Shown one piece after another: positions 51,931 through 62,214 of a stretch of DNA of 64,000 nucleotides (the first letter of the stretch is position 1; each line of letters opens with the position of its first letter). The notes beneath the pieces are model-generated. The model made no database searches and had not been told where the DNA came from. It worked only from the letters and a program-made list of their open reading frames with translations. The translations under genes and the position numbers were made by a program. Source of the DNA: Palsa-1150 sp964531095 (lineage in GTDB: Bacteria > Myxococcota_A > Polyangia > Polyangiales > Polyangiaceae); assembly GCA_964531095.1 (NCBI GenBank), contig CAZHED010000010.1:62001-126000 (forward strand), given 5' to 3'.

Positions 51931-54018
51931 TCAATTGGTAACCGTGACCTCGGGGACGATGGCGTCCTTCTCGACGGCACCCGGCGCGGGTGTCGTCGCC
52001 TCGTCGATGCGATCGGCCATGCGCTGCCGTGTCTGCCAGCGCTTGATCGCGCCGCTGAGGATCTCACCGATGAGCGTGCGATAGTCGATCTTCGCACCGT
52101 TCGCGATCAAACAGAGATCGCTGTAGTCGGGCGTCAGCCCCGGCAGTGGATTGACCTCGAGGACATATACGCGCCCCTCGGGCGTCAGTCGCAAGTCCAC
52201 CCGAGCGACATCGCGGCAGCCGAGCGCCATGAACGTCAAGCGGCAGGCGCGCTCGACGGCGCGGAGCTCGTCCTTCGTGAGCCTCGCCGGGCACTCGTAA
52301 CGCACGTGGCTCTGCCAGCTCTGCTTGCACGCATAGTCATAAACCGGTCGATCGGTCTTCGCGAGGAACACGACCTCCATCGGCGGCAGAACGCGCGGCC
52401 GGCGCTCGCCGAGCAGCCCGACCGTGAGCTCGCGCCCTGCGATGTACTCCTCGACGAGGGCCGGCTGGCCGTAGCGCTCGATGAGCTCGCGACCCACGTC
52501 GCGCAGACGCGCCTCGTCGTCACAAACGCTCTTGGAGGTAATCCCCTTGCTCGTGCCCTCCTGATTGGGCTTGACGATGACCGGATAGCGAAACGGTCGA
52601 ATCTTCTCGCGACCGGTGACCAGCACCTGAAACGCCGGGGTGTCGACTTCGACGAGCAATCGTTTGGTCAGAGCCTTGTCGAGGCAGATGGACAGGGTTG
52701 CGGAGTCGCTCCCCGTATAGGACACACCGAGCAGCTCGCAGAGGCTCGGCACCTGCGCCTCCCGGCTTCGCCCGACCATGCCCTCGGCAACGTTGAATAC
52801 CACGTCGACGTTCGAAGACATCAGCGCGCGCGGGAAATCAGGAGTCGCCTCGAGGGGCACCACCACGTGCCCGTGGCTCTCGATCGCCCGCGTGATCGCG
52901 TGGATCGTCTCGGGCGCGTCGTACTCCGCCTCGCGGTCGTCGCCCGCGTGCGAATCGATACGCTTCATGTTGAACGCGAGGCCCACGCGCAAGGCTGCCC
53001 GGCGAGCGCGGGGCGGCCGGGGCCGGGTGACGTCGAGCAGCCCGCTGAGGCCATACCGCGCGGCCGCGGACCGCAGAACGGCGAGCACGGTCTCGTCGTA
53101 GCCGATGCCCACCGCGCGCGTTGCGGCGAAGAGCGCTCCCCCGGGATCGAAGCTCGGAATGGCCGTTGCGCTCAGGAACCAGACCTGGCCATCGGCGCCG
53201 ACGCGGAAATCGAGGGCCGCGATGTCGCGCAGTGCGAACGCAGAAAGGACGCGGTCGGTCAGCTCGCGCAGCCGCTCGTGCACTCGGGGAGAAAGGCGCG
53301 CGGGTGCTCGCCGCTCGAGGAAGCTCGCGTCGAGGTTCGCGAGTCGGTAGTCGATGACGTCGAAGCGTCGGGAATAGGCCGGATCGACGATGGTCTCCAC
53401 CGCGGGGAGCGGCGGCAACCCCTCGACGCACGCGACGCGGACGTCCACTCCCGGCACGTAAGCCTCGACGAGCGCGCCATCCGGGTACTTGTCGAGAAGG
53501 CCTTCGAGCACCCGCGCCAGAGCGATCGGATCTTCGACGACGTTGTCCTGACCGATTCCCTTGCTCGATCCCTCGAAGTTCGGTTTGACGAGCGCCGGGA
53601 AGGGCACTTCGTCCAAGCCACCCCGGTGGAGCGTCCTACGGTCGACGAAGCGTCCGCGCGGGCTCGGAACGCCCCACCCGGTGAGCTGCTTTTTCGTGAG
53701 GGCTTTGTCGAGCGTCACGCACAGCGTGTAGGCGTCGCTTCCGGTCGACGGAATCCCGATCTCCTCGAAGAGCGCCGGATAGAAGGCGCGGCGCGTCTTG
53801 CCGCGGTGCCCTTCGGCGAGGTTGAACGCGATGTCCGGGGCGAACGCCTCGAGGCGCGTCACCAGGAGCGACGCCGGTCCGGTCACGTCGAATGGCTCGA
53901 CGCGGTGTCCGGCGGCCGACAGCGCGCGTACGATCGCCGCGATGGTCTCGGGTGAATCGAACTCCGCCTCGTCTTCGGAGACGGCTACACGGAGGTTGTG
54001 CGTGAGAGCGATTCGCAT
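51931..54018 (-). CDS. Tandem D-Ala-D-Ala-ligase-like ATP-grasp protein
   Basis: 695 residues made of two Ddl-like halves of about 345 residues. Both begin with a Ddl-type N-domain (FNLAEGHRGKTRRAFYPALF; FNVAEGMVGRSREAQVPSLC) and carry ATP-grasp lobes (VKPNFEGSSKGIGQDNVV; VKPNQEGTSKGITSKSVC). In the second half the metal ligands are intact: LEVNPLPG with Glu621 and Asn623. In the first half the same place reads LSATAIPS (Ser283, Thr285), so this site probably cannot hold the two Mg ions. One active and one structural or regulatory half is likely. The substrate need not be D-Ala. Confidence 0.88.
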   Translation of the reverse strand: MRIALTHNLRVAVSEDEAEFDSPETIAAIVRALSAAGHRVEPFDVTGPASLLVTRLEAFAPDIAFNLAEGHRGKTRRAFYPALFEEIGIPSTGSDAYTLCVTLDKALTKKQLTGWGVPSPRGRFVDRRTLHRGGLDEVPFPALVKPNFEGSSKGIGQDNVVEDPIALARVLEGLLDKYPDGALVEAYVPGVDVRVACVEGLPPLPAVETIVDPAYSRRFDVIDYRLANLDASFLERRAPARLSPRVHERLRELTDRVLSAFALRDIAALDFRVGADGQVWFLSATAIPSFDPGGALFAATRAVGIGYDETVLAVLRSAAARYGLSGLLDVTRPRPPRARRAALRVGLAFNMKRIDSHAGDDREAEYDAPETIHAITRAIESHGHVVVPLEATPDFPRALMSSNVDVVFNVAEGMVGRSREAQVPSLCELLGVSYTGSDSATLSICLDKALTKRLLVEVDTPAFQVLVTGREKIRPFRYPVIVKPNQEGTSKGITSKSVCDDEARLRDVGRELIERYGQPALVEEYIAGRELTVGLLGERRPRVLPPMEVVFLAKTDRPVYDYACKQSWQSHVRYECPARLTKDELRAVERACRLTFMALGCRDVARVDLRLTPEGRVYVLEVNPLPGLTPDYSDLCLIANGAKIDYRTLIGEILSGAIKRWQTRQRMADRIDEATTPAPGAVEKDAIVPEVTVTN

Positions 54019-54086
54019 CGGCGGCGGTCACCCCTGGGTGAAAGGTCGAGGAGCCTGCACGAAAGAGCTGTCTTCGACCCGGTGCG

Positions 54087-54761
54087 CTACTCCGCGTCGC
54101 CGCTCGCGACGCGCAAGGGGCCCGGCAGGTCGTGGTGCATGCGCAGGCGTTTGGCCTCGAGGTAGCGCGCCGAGTGGGCGCTGGGCGGGACGACGATGGG
54201 AACGCGACCGACCACCGTGACCCCGAGGCTTCGCAAGCTCGCGACTTTGACGGGGTTATTGGTCATCAGCCGCACGCTCACGATGCCCAGGTGCTCCAGC
54301 ATGTCGCGGGCTACATCGTACCGGCGCGCGTCGTCGGGCAGACCCAGGATGCGGTTTGCGTCGACGGTATCGTGTCCGTCCGATTGAAGCGCGTAGGCGC
54401 GGATCTTGTTGGCCAGGCCGATGCCTCGCCCCTCCTGCCGTAGATAGAGGATCGCCCCCGCCCGCGCGTGAGACATCGCCGCCATTGCCGCGTCGAGCTG
54501 CTCTTTGCAGTCGCACTTGAGCGATCCGAATACTTCGCTCGTGATGCACTCGGAGTGAACGCGTACGAGAACGTCGGCATGCCCCCGCACGTCGCCGAAC
54601 ACGAGCGCGACGTGCTCTTGCGGCAGCGCTTCGGGGCCTGCGGCGGCGGGGCTACGGAAGACGTGGGTGGCGAAATCGCCGTGGCGCGTGGGCAGTGTCG
54701 CCTCGGCGAGCCATTCGGTTCGCGGGGTTTGAGGCCGGATCACCCGTCGGGGGACGTGCAT
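54087..54761 (-). CDS. ribA: GTP cyclohydrolase II
   Basis: 224 residues. First step of riboflavin synthesis: GTP to 2,5-diamino-6-ribosylamino-pyrimidinone phosphate plus formate. Zinc-binding Cys residues are in SECITSEVFGSLKCDCKEQL; RQEGRGIGLANKIRAY and LMTNNPVKVASLRSLGV are catalytic and GTP-binding motifs. It is a stand-alone RibA, not fused to RibB. The gaps to its neighbours are 68 and 145 bp, so it may have its own promoter. Confidence 0.95.
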   Translation of the reverse strand: MHVPRRVIRPQTPRTEWLAEATLPTRHGDFATHVFRSPAAAGPEALPQEHVALVFGDVRGHADVLVRVHSECITSEVFGSLKCDCKEQLDAAMAAMSHARAGAILYLRQEGRGIGLANKIRAYALQSDGHDTVDANRILGLPDDARRYDVARDMLEHLGIVSVRLMTNNPVKVASLRSLGVTVVGRVPIVVPPSAHSARYLEAKRLRMHHDLPGPLRVASGDAE

Positions 54762-54906
54762 CTCAATCTTTCCATGGGGAAGAACGTTGTTTCCAACCGT
54801 GCAAGCTAGGGACGAGGCGGCCCGTCGTCAAATCGGTTCGAGGGCGTCGACATGAGGAGGAGGGGGGCGATGGCGGCACGACGGCCCTCTCTACGATACG
54901 ATGCGC

Positions 54907-55941
54907 TTACGATGCGCCACGCCGCGCCGCGTCGCTGCGGCAGAGCCGAGTGAGCATTCCTTCGAGGACTGCGTCGGGCGTTCGCCTCGAGCTCTTCAGG
55001 GCAAGATCAGTTTCGGCCAACACGAGCAACCAGCGCTCGACCTCTTTGCCTCGTATCGACCGGGCCTTCGCAGCGAGGTCGCGCGCGCGGTAGGCGTTGA
55101 ATGCGCCCGCGCGTTGCGCCGCTTCGTCGGTCGAAGCGCCGGACTCCAACGCGGCTTGAAAGCGAGCGAGCTGCCGAACCGACCATGCGAGCGCCCCGAG
55201 GAGCGGCAGGCCGCGCTCGCGTGGGTCATACGCGTCTGCCAGCGTTCTCAGGGCGCGCCCGAGGTCGCGTGCACCGACCGCATCGACGAGCGCCCAGGTG
55301 TCGGCTGCTCGCACCCGCGCCACACAGGCGCTCACGGCGTCTCCGTCGACGATCGAGCCCGGCCCCACGTAGAGAGACAAACGTTCGATGGCGTCGTCGA
55401 CCGACGAGAGCTGGGGGCCGGCGATCGCGGCGAGCAGCTCGGCCACGTCGCGGTCGATCGTGTGCCCTTTGGCCGCACATCGTTCGACGATCCACGAGGG
55501 CAGCGCCCGCGCGTCCAGCGGATCGCAGCTGACGAGAAAGCCCTGCTTTCGCGCGGCCAGCGCCAGCTTGCGCCGGCCGTCGAGCTTCGAGGCAACGACG
55601 ACGAGACAGGAGGAGTCGACCGGTGCGGCTGCGTACTGCGTCAGACGGTCGAACGGCGAGCTGTCCTCTTCGGGCGCCTCCCAGCGTTCGGCGCCGCGAA
55701 CGAGGACGAACCGCCGCTTGGCCATCATCGGCACCGTTCGCGCGGCCGCGATGACGCGGTCGACGTCGGCCTCTCCGGCCGTGAACTTGTCCTCGTTGAA
55801 CGCCGCGACGCCCCCGGCGAGCGACGCAGCCCGGAGCTCGCTCACGACCTCGTCGCGGAGCAGTCGCTCCTCGCCCACGACGAGGTACACCGGCAGGAGG
55901 GCTCCCTTCCTGGCGTGATCGAGCGCCTGCGCGGGCGTCAT
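54907..55941 (-). CDS. holA: DNA polymerase III delta subunit
   Basis: 344 residues from ATG 55941, 11 bp after the upstream stop. Clamp-loader subunit that opens the beta clamp. The N-terminus PVYLVVGEERLLRDEVVSEL is the family start, with FNEDKFTAGEADVDRVIAAA and RFVLVRGAERWE following. The AAA-like region is less conserved, as usual. The C-terminal collar domain ends with ERWLLVLAETDLALKSSRR. Its link to the MYXO-CTERM gene upstream is positional only. Confidence 0.92.
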   Translation of the reverse strand: MTPAQALDHARKGALLPVYLVVGEERLLRDEVVSELRAASLAGGVAAFNEDKFTAGEADVDRVIAAARTVPMMAKRRFVLVRGAERWEAPEEDSSPFDRLTQYAAAPVDSSCLVVVASKLDGRRKLALAARKQGFLVSCDPLDARALPSWIVERCAAKGHTIDRDVAELLAAIAGPQLSSVDDAIERLSLYVGPGSIVDGDAVSACVARVRAADTWALVDAVGARDLGRALRTLADAYDPRERGLPLLGALAWSVRQLARFQAALESGASTDEAAQRAGAFNAYRARDLAAKARSIRGKEVERWLLVLAETDLALKSSRRTPDAVLEGMLTRLCRSDAARRGAS

Positions 55942-55952
55942 CGCGATGACTC

Positions 55953-56918
55953 CTACCGCCCCGACGATTCCGATCGCCCCGAATGCCGTCCTCTGCGACG
56001 GCGGCGCGCGAAGGCGAACGCGAGCCCGAGCGTTGCAGCCGCGGCAGCCCTGCCGACCGACCCTCGTTCGAGGCCGGCCACCACGCAGCCGCACCCCGGG
56101 TGCTCGTGCACCGCCTCTTCTTCAGCCGTCCGATTGAACGACGTTTCAGGGACCATGGCGGGCGCGGCTCCGACCGGGGTGACGTCGCCCGTCGTCGGGA
56201 GCTTGGCCTCGGCGGTGTCGTTTTTCGCGACCTCGTTGTCGTTGGAGCCCCCGTCAAGGCCGCTATTGACCGTCTGGAGCTTCATCCCCTTCTTGGTCGA
56301 CTTGTTGTCCGAGAAGTCCATTGCGCCGCGATACACGGGCGGGTTGTCTCCCTTGAGGACGATCCGCTGGTTGCTGCCGACCTCGCCGTCGGCACCCGAT
56401 AGCCCGACGACGTACTCGCCGGCCTCGAAGTACCCGTCGGCGCGCTTGAGATCGAACTCGAAGAAAGTCGACTTGAAGACCTTGCCGCTCGCATCGGCAA
56501 AGTCGATGTCGAGCCCGACGATCTGTTTCTGCGCGGTCTCGAGGACCACTCGGTGGTGGACCGGCTCTGCCCCCTTCGACATGATCGCGCGCTCGTCGAC
56601 GGCTTCTTTGGAGAACGTGAAGCGCATCGGCGTGTGCATCATGCTCGGCGGGCGGGCGAGATCGATGCGCACTTTGACGTGCCACTCGCCGTTCTTCTCG
56701 TCGATCTCCTTGGTCTTGATCGTGAGGGCACCCGGACCCGCGGCCAAGAGTGGCCGCTCGAAGGCGAGGATGGCAAGGCTGGCAAAGACGGCGAGAAGGC
56801 CGAGAGCGAGCGCGCTCGCGACCGCTGGCCGCGCCAGGCGAACGACGCGAACGACGCGAGCGACTGGAACGAAACGCGCCGGGCGAGCGATGGCTGAATG
56901 ACGGGTCGATGAATGCAT
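55953..56918 (-). CDS. MYXO-CTERM surface protein
   Basis: 321 residues. Signal-anchor-like N-terminus (SALALGLLAVFASLAILAF), a beta-rich domain (GEWHVKVRIDLARPP to about residue 215), a linker, then the sorting signal at the C-terminus: a Cys-rich HEHPGCGCVVAG, a hydrophobic Ala/Leu helix and the basic end FARRRRRGR. This arrangement is the myxobacterial MYXO-CTERM signal for cell-surface attachment. The function of the ectodomain is unknown. Together with the IF-3 tail this is the best taxonomic marker in the window. Confidence 0.85.
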   Translation of the reverse strand: MHSSTRHSAIARPARFVPVARVVRVVRLARPAVASALALGLLAVFASLAILAFERPLLAAGPGALTIKTKEIDEKNGEWHVKVRIDLARPPSMMHTPMRFTFSKEAVDERAIMSKGAEPVHHRVVLETAQKQIVGLDIDFADASGKVFKSTFFEFDLKRADGYFEAGEYVVGLSGADGEVGSNQRIVLKGDNPPVYRGAMDFSDNKSTKKGMKLQTVNSGLDGGSNDNEVAKNDTAEAKLPTTGDVTPVGAAPAMVPETSFNRTAEEEAVHEHPGCGCVVAGLERGSVGRAAAAATLGLAFAFARRRRRGRHSGRSESSGR

Positions 56919-57056
56919 GGCGCCGCAAACGTACTATGGCTCGGTCGTCCGCTGCACCCGGCATTGACACCCTGGGCAAGCGCGAGGCAAACTGACAAAA
57001 GTGGGCGGGCCGCGGGGGCGTGGCATCGCACGCCGCGGCTCAGGGAGCGTCTCTTC
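56919..57056. promoter_or_regulatory. Divergent intergenic region, MYXO-CTERM gene / Ser/Thr kinase
   Basis: 138 bp. On the plus strand a perfect -35 TTGACA sits at 56964-56969, with a weak -10 CAAACT at 56988-56993 (18-bp spacer), positioned to drive the kinase gene. Confidence 0.4.
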
Positions 57057-58613
57057 ATGACCGAACGCGCGTCGGCGGCACTTTCCAAGGGCACCCCCGC
57101 CCCCGACCCGCTCATCGGCCGTTCGATCGGCGGCCGCTTCAGGGTGACTGCATTAATTGCGCGTGGCGGCATGGGCAAGGTGTACCGCGCGGAGCAAGCG
57201 CCCCTCGGCCGGGTCTGCGCGCTCAAGGTGCTCAACGCGAGCCACGCGGGGGAGCAAGATCCGGAGTTTCACAAGCGCTTCTTTCTCGAGGCGAGCATTG
57301 CGTCGAAGCTCACGCACCCGAACACCGTGACGATCTTCGACTACGGACGCACCGACGACGAAATCTACTACATGGCGATGGAGTACCTGGAAGGGCGCAC
57401 GCTCCATCGCGCCATCCGTGATGCCGGGCAGATTGTGGAAGAGCGGGCCGCTCACATCGCGCGTCAGATCTGTCGCGCGTTGAGGGAAGCGCATGCGCTC
57501 GGGGTCATCCACCGCGACCTCAAGCCTGCGAATGTCTTCCTGGCTCAGCACGGAGACGAGGCGGATTTCGTGAAAGTGCTCGACTTCGGTCTGGTGAAGA
57601 ACGTCGCCGACAAGGGGGAGGACCTGACCCAGACCGGTATGTTCATGGGCAGCCCCAAGTACATGGCGCCCGAGCAGATCCGGGGCGATCGGGTCGACGC
57701 GCGCACGGACATCTACGCGTTGGGCGTGATTCTGTACGAAATGCTGACAGGAAAGGTTCCTTTCGATCGATCGACGAGCGTGAACATTCTGATGGCCCAT
57801 GTCCATGAAGAGGCCCCGCCGCTGCGCCAGATGAACTCGCTCATCTCGGTTTCCGGTGGGATGGAAGCGGCGGTCGCCGGCTGCATGGCGAAAGACCCGG
57901 ACCAGCGCTTCCGATCGATGGATGAAGTGCTCGCCGCGCTGAAGCGGGTTGGCGAGCCCGCGGGAGCCGTATCGATCGGCGCTCCAGCGGCCGCCGAGGG
58001 GCGCTCCCTACCTCGGTTGGGGGTCGTCGAACCGCTTGCGCGCGAATCGCGGCCGAGCGGTACGCCGTCTTTTGGTCGAACGCCGCAAGGGATCCCTTCG
58101 GGCCGGCTGGGCTCGAAGGGAGTCCTCGCGGTCGCCGTCGCGCTCGCGCTGGCCGTATCCGGCGCGCTGGCCCACCTCGCGGTCCGGGCCACCCGATCCT
58201 CGACACCACCCACGGCACCGTCCGGCGCTTTCACCGGCGCGGCGACCGGCGCGCCGTCGACCACTGCAGCGGCAACGGCCGCCACCGAGACGCCGCCGGC
58301 GATGACTCCGCTGCGGGTCCGCGTCAGCACCGACCCGGACGGTGCAAGCGTGAAAGAAGACGGGATCGAGGTGTGCAGCAGCACCCCGTGCGACATCCTC
58401 TACAAAGGGGCAGATGCCGCATCGGAGCGGGCGCACAAACTGACGCTTTCGCGCCAGGGGTACCGCGTCGAGCTGCGAACCGTGAGGGCGACGGATGCTC
58501 CGCTCGACGTCAAGCTGACGCCTCTTCCGCGTGCTCCCGTGGCACCCCAAGCGCCGCGAACGATCGAGGCTCCCGCCGTGCCGACGGGGTACAAGACGGA
58601 CATTCCTTACTGA
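57057..58613 (+). CDS. Transmembrane Ser/Thr protein kinase with PEGA-like extracytoplasmic domain
   Basis: 518 residues from ATG 57057 (GGGAG ribosome site). Kinase domain at about 25-295: glycine loop IARGGMGKVYRAE, Lys in CALKVL, catalytic Asp154 in IHRDLKPANV, DFG in VLDFGLVK, and activation-segment end GSPKYMAPEQ. A juxtamembrane Ser/Pro-rich stretch, one membrane helix (GVLAVAVALALAVSGALAHL), a Thr/Ala linker and a PEGA-like beta domain with two Cys (EVCSSTPCDI) follow. The Hanks-type kinases abundant in myxobacteria have this layout. It converges with the double-FKBP gene; partner unknown. Confidence 0.94.
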   Translation: MTERASAALSKGTPAPDPLIGRSIGGRFRVTALIARGGMGKVYRAEQAPLGRVCALKVLNASHAGEQDPEFHKRFFLEASIASKLTHPNTVTIFDYGRTDDEIYYMAMEYLEGRTLHRAIRDAGQIVEERAAHIARQICRALREAHALGVIHRDLKPANVFLAQHGDEADFVKVLDFGLVKNVADKGEDLTQTGMFMGSPKYMAPEQIRGDRVDARTDIYALGVILYEMLTGKVPFDRSTSVNILMAHVHEEAPPLRQMNSLISVSGGMEAAVAGCMAKDPDQRFRSMDEVLAALKRVGEPAGAVSIGAPAAAEGRSLPRLGVVEPLARESRPSGTPSFGRTPQGIPSGRLGSKGVLAVAVALALAVSGALAHLAVRATRSSTPPTAPSGAFTGAATGAPSTTAAATAATETPPAMTPLRVRVSTDPDGASVKEDGIEVCSSTPCDILYKGADAASERAHKLTLSRQGYRVELRTVRATDAPLDVKLTPLPRAPVAPQAPRTIEAPAVPTGYKTDIPY

Positions 58614-58637
58614 CGCGGCTGCCGAAACGAAGACAGC

Positions 58638-59555
<918 letters not shown>

Positions 59556-59640
59556 GACGCGGCCTTTAGCACGCCGATTGCCGGGGACGACGCGATAAAA
59601 TAGGACGCGCGTTGTCCGGTGTTCTATCCTCGCGCGCCCG
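59556..59640. promoter_or_regulatory. Divergent intergenic region, double-FKBP lipoprotein / TonB receptor
   Basis: 85 bp with a rare AT-rich run (GATAAAATAGG) near 59592-59602. Read on the minus strand, this gives a TATTTT -10-like element for the FKBP lipoprotein gene. No clear plus-strand promoter is seen. Confidence 0.35.
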
Positions 59641-62202
59641 GTGAGGGGAGCGCAAAACCTTGCACGAATGGTCGCCGTGCTGGCGCTCGGGACGCTGTTC
59701 GTCCTTCCCACTCTCGCGCGCGCGGACGAGCGTACCGAAGCGCGAGCTCACTTCAAGAAGGGGATGACCGCGATCGCCGACGGCAGCTACGACGCCGGCA
59801 TCGAGGAGCTGAAGAAGGCGTACGCCATCCTTCCCCACCCGAACGTCCTCTACAACATCGCGCGGGCCTACGTCGACATCGGAGATCTGGACAACGCGCT
59901 CGCGTACTACCAGAAGTACATTGAGGGAAATCCCGGCGACCGCGACGAGGTCGAGCGAATCGTCAGCACACTCGAAGCCCGTGTCCGGAGGCAAGAGGCC
60001 CAGCGCCTCGAGACCGAACAGGCGCAGGACGCCGGCGTGACGGTCACGGCCGGGGGCGCTCGCGGTACGGAACCGAGCCAAGGGGTCGCCGCACCCCCGG
60101 CCGAAAGCGTGCGCGAGCAGCCGCCGGTCGTCGAGCAGGCCGCCGAAGGCTCTCCAAAAGGGGTGCCGCCGGCTGCCGTGCGTCCCTCCACCCCTTCTGG
60201 AGCCGGCGAGCTCAAGACCGAAGCCCTGTTCGAAGAGACCGTCGTCACCGCATCGAAGGCGGCACAGAATCCCCTGGACGCACCCAATTCGACGTCGATT
60301 ATCACCGAGCAGGACATCCGCCTCTCGGGCATCACCAAGATCCCGGAGCTATTGCGGCGCCTCGCAGGGGTCGACATCATGGAAGCCACCGGCGCTCACA
60401 CCGAGGTGTCGCTGCGCGGCTTCAATCAGCGCCTTTCGAACAAGGTGCTCGTGCTCGTCGACGGGCGCAGCGTGTACGTCGATCTCATCGGCGCGACGCT
60501 CTGGGGGCTGTTGTCGATCGGCGTCGAGGACGTCGAGCGCATCGAAGTCGTACGCGGCCCGGGCTCCGCTCTCTACGGCGCCGACGCGTTCAACGGAGTG
60601 ATCAACATCATCACCAAGCAGCCCGGAAGGGGAGGGAGTGGGCTCCAGGTAGGCTACGGCGACCGCAACGCGAGTCACGGCAGCATCTGGGCGAGCGGTC
60701 GCAACGGCGAAACGGCGTATCGCCTCTCCGCTGGCTACGACTATCTGCCTCGCTGGAGCCGCGAAGTGCCGGCCAATCGCTCCGACCTCCACCTGGCCAC
60801 GAGCGACCAAAACACCTCGCAACGCACGTTTCGGCTCGACGCGACCGCGACGCGTCAAGTGAGCAAGGACGTCACGATCGGCGCCCAGGGCGGCTACAGC
60901 TCCGGTAGCTACGAGATTCTCTCCATCGGCGGCGAACAGGATCACGTGCTCGGCCCCATCCAGTCGTCCGACTTGACGGCCTTCCTGCACTCGAAGCACG
61001 TGGAGGCACGAGCCTTCTGGAACCGTATTTCCGCCGTTCAGGAGAACAACGCCGCGTACCTGGGTCAGTCGCTCCTGCCCGCGCGCAGCTTGCTCGACGT
61101 CGTCGACGCCGAGGTGCGCCTCATCGACCGGTTCGCGACCGGCAAAGGCATCGATCACTACCTGCAAATCGGCGCCGAGTACCGAGTCAAGTCCGTCGAG
61201 TGGACGTACCAGGGGCGAGACGAGATCCAGCACCACGCCGGCCTCTTCGTGCACGACGAGGTGACGTTCGGAACCAAGTTCGCCGCGGTCGGCGACTACC
61301 GCGCCGACTACGTCCCGTACCTCGACCGTGTCGTGCAATCGGCTCGCGGGTCGGTCCTCTTTCACCCGGCCAAGCAATCGACCGTCCGCGGGATCGTCGG
61401 CACCGCCTTTCGTACCCCGACGTTCCTCGAGTCGTACCTCGACATTCCGTTCCAGCTGCCGATAACCGGCGGCGCGCTGCTCACGCAGTCGGCGCGCACC
61501 GCCCTGCAGCCGGAGCAGATCTTGACCACGGAGGTCGGTTATCTCAACTCGCAAAGCGACTATTTTACGGTCGACAGCGCGCTCTTCTACAACCGCGCCA
61601 GCAACCTAATCGAGCTCGCGCCGAGCCAGCCGATCACGCTCGGGGACGTGTCCGGTCAACAAGTGCCCACCGCGCCGGGCAGCTCGACCGGCCTCTATCC
61701 CCTCTTCGTGAACGGATTCGAAAACCAGTGCCAGGCGTACGGTGTCTACGGCGCCGAGATCGGCTTGCGCACGTTTCCCGTCGAGGGCCTCGACGTCTAC
61801 GCCAACTACACGCTCATGGACGTCAAACAGGACAACAGTCGCTGCGACGCCTCGCAGCGCGCTCTCATGGCCAACGACGCCAGGACCAGCGCCCACAAGG
61901 TCAACGCCGGCGTCCAAGTCCGAACGCCGATCGGCGTCGGCGGCTCGATCGACTTTCACTATGTGTCGCCGCAGGATTGGGCGGAGCAGGTGATCGACGT
62001 GCAGCATCAGCGCTTCGCGTTCCAGTCGTTCCATCTCGACGCCTACACGCTGCTCAACGCCCGAGTCGGCTATCGCTTCCTGCGCGATCAGGCCGAGCTC
62101 AGCGCGGTCGCCTTCAACCTGCTCGACGACAAGCATCGCGAGCACCCGTTCGGTCAAGTGATCGACAGGCGCCTGATGGGCTTTCTGAGCTGCAAGTTCT
62201 GA
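59641..62202 (+). CDS. TonB-dependent receptor with N-terminal TPR domain
   Basis: 853 residues from GTG 59641; ATG 59668 is an alternative at the signal peptide. After cleavage near ARADE come two TPR-like helix pairs (AHFKKGMTAIADGSYDAGIE and NIARAYVDIGDLDNALAYYQ), a Glu/Ala/Pro linker (about 120-200), then the plug (VVTASKAAQNPLDAPNSTS, VLVLVDGRSVYVD, VERIEVVRGPGSALYGADAF) and a 22-strand-type barrel ending in LMGFLSCKF. An outer-membrane importer, or a colicin-receptor-like TonB protein. The TPR would face the periplasm. Followed after 12 bp by a lipoprotein. Confidence 0.9.
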   Translation: MRGAQNLARMVAVLALGTLFVLPTLARADERTEARAHFKKGMTAIADGSYDAGIEELKKAYAILPHPNVLYNIARAYVDIGDLDNALAYYQKYIEGNPGDRDEVERIVSTLEARVRRQEAQRLETEQAQDAGVTVTAGGARGTEPSQGVAAPPAESVREQPPVVEQAAEGSPKGVPPAAVRPSTPSGAGELKTEALFEETVVTASKAAQNPLDAPNSTSIITEQDIRLSGITKIPELLRRLAGVDIMEATGAHTEVSLRGFNQRLSNKVLVLVDGRSVYVDLIGATLWGLLSIGVEDVERIEVVRGPGSALYGADAFNGVINIITKQPGRGGSGLQVGYGDRNASHGSIWASGRNGETAYRLSAGYDYLPRWSREVPANRSDLHLATSDQNTSQRTFRLDATATRQVSKDVTIGAQGGYSSGSYEILSIGGEQDHVLGPIQSSDLTAFLHSKHVEARAFWNRISAVQENNAAYLGQSLLPARSLLDVVDAEVRLIDRFATGKGIDHYLQIGAEYRVKSVEWTYQGRDEIQHHAGLFVHDEVTFGTKFAAVGDYRADYVPYLDRVVQSARGSVLFHPAKQSTVRGIVGTAFRTPTFLESYLDIPFQLPITGGALLTQSARTALQPEQILTTEVGYLNSQSDYFTVDSALFYNRASNLIELAPSQPITLGDVSGQQVPTAPGSSTGLYPLFVNGFENQCQAYGVYGAEIGLRTFPVEGLDVYANYTLMDVKQDNSRCDASQRALMANDARTSAHKVNAGVQVRTPIGVGGSIDFHYVSPQDWAEQVIDVQHQRFAFQSFHLDAYTLLNARVGYRFLRDQAELSAVAFNLLDDKHREHPFGQVIDRRLMGFLSCKF

Positions 62203-62214
62203 AGGGATACCCAC

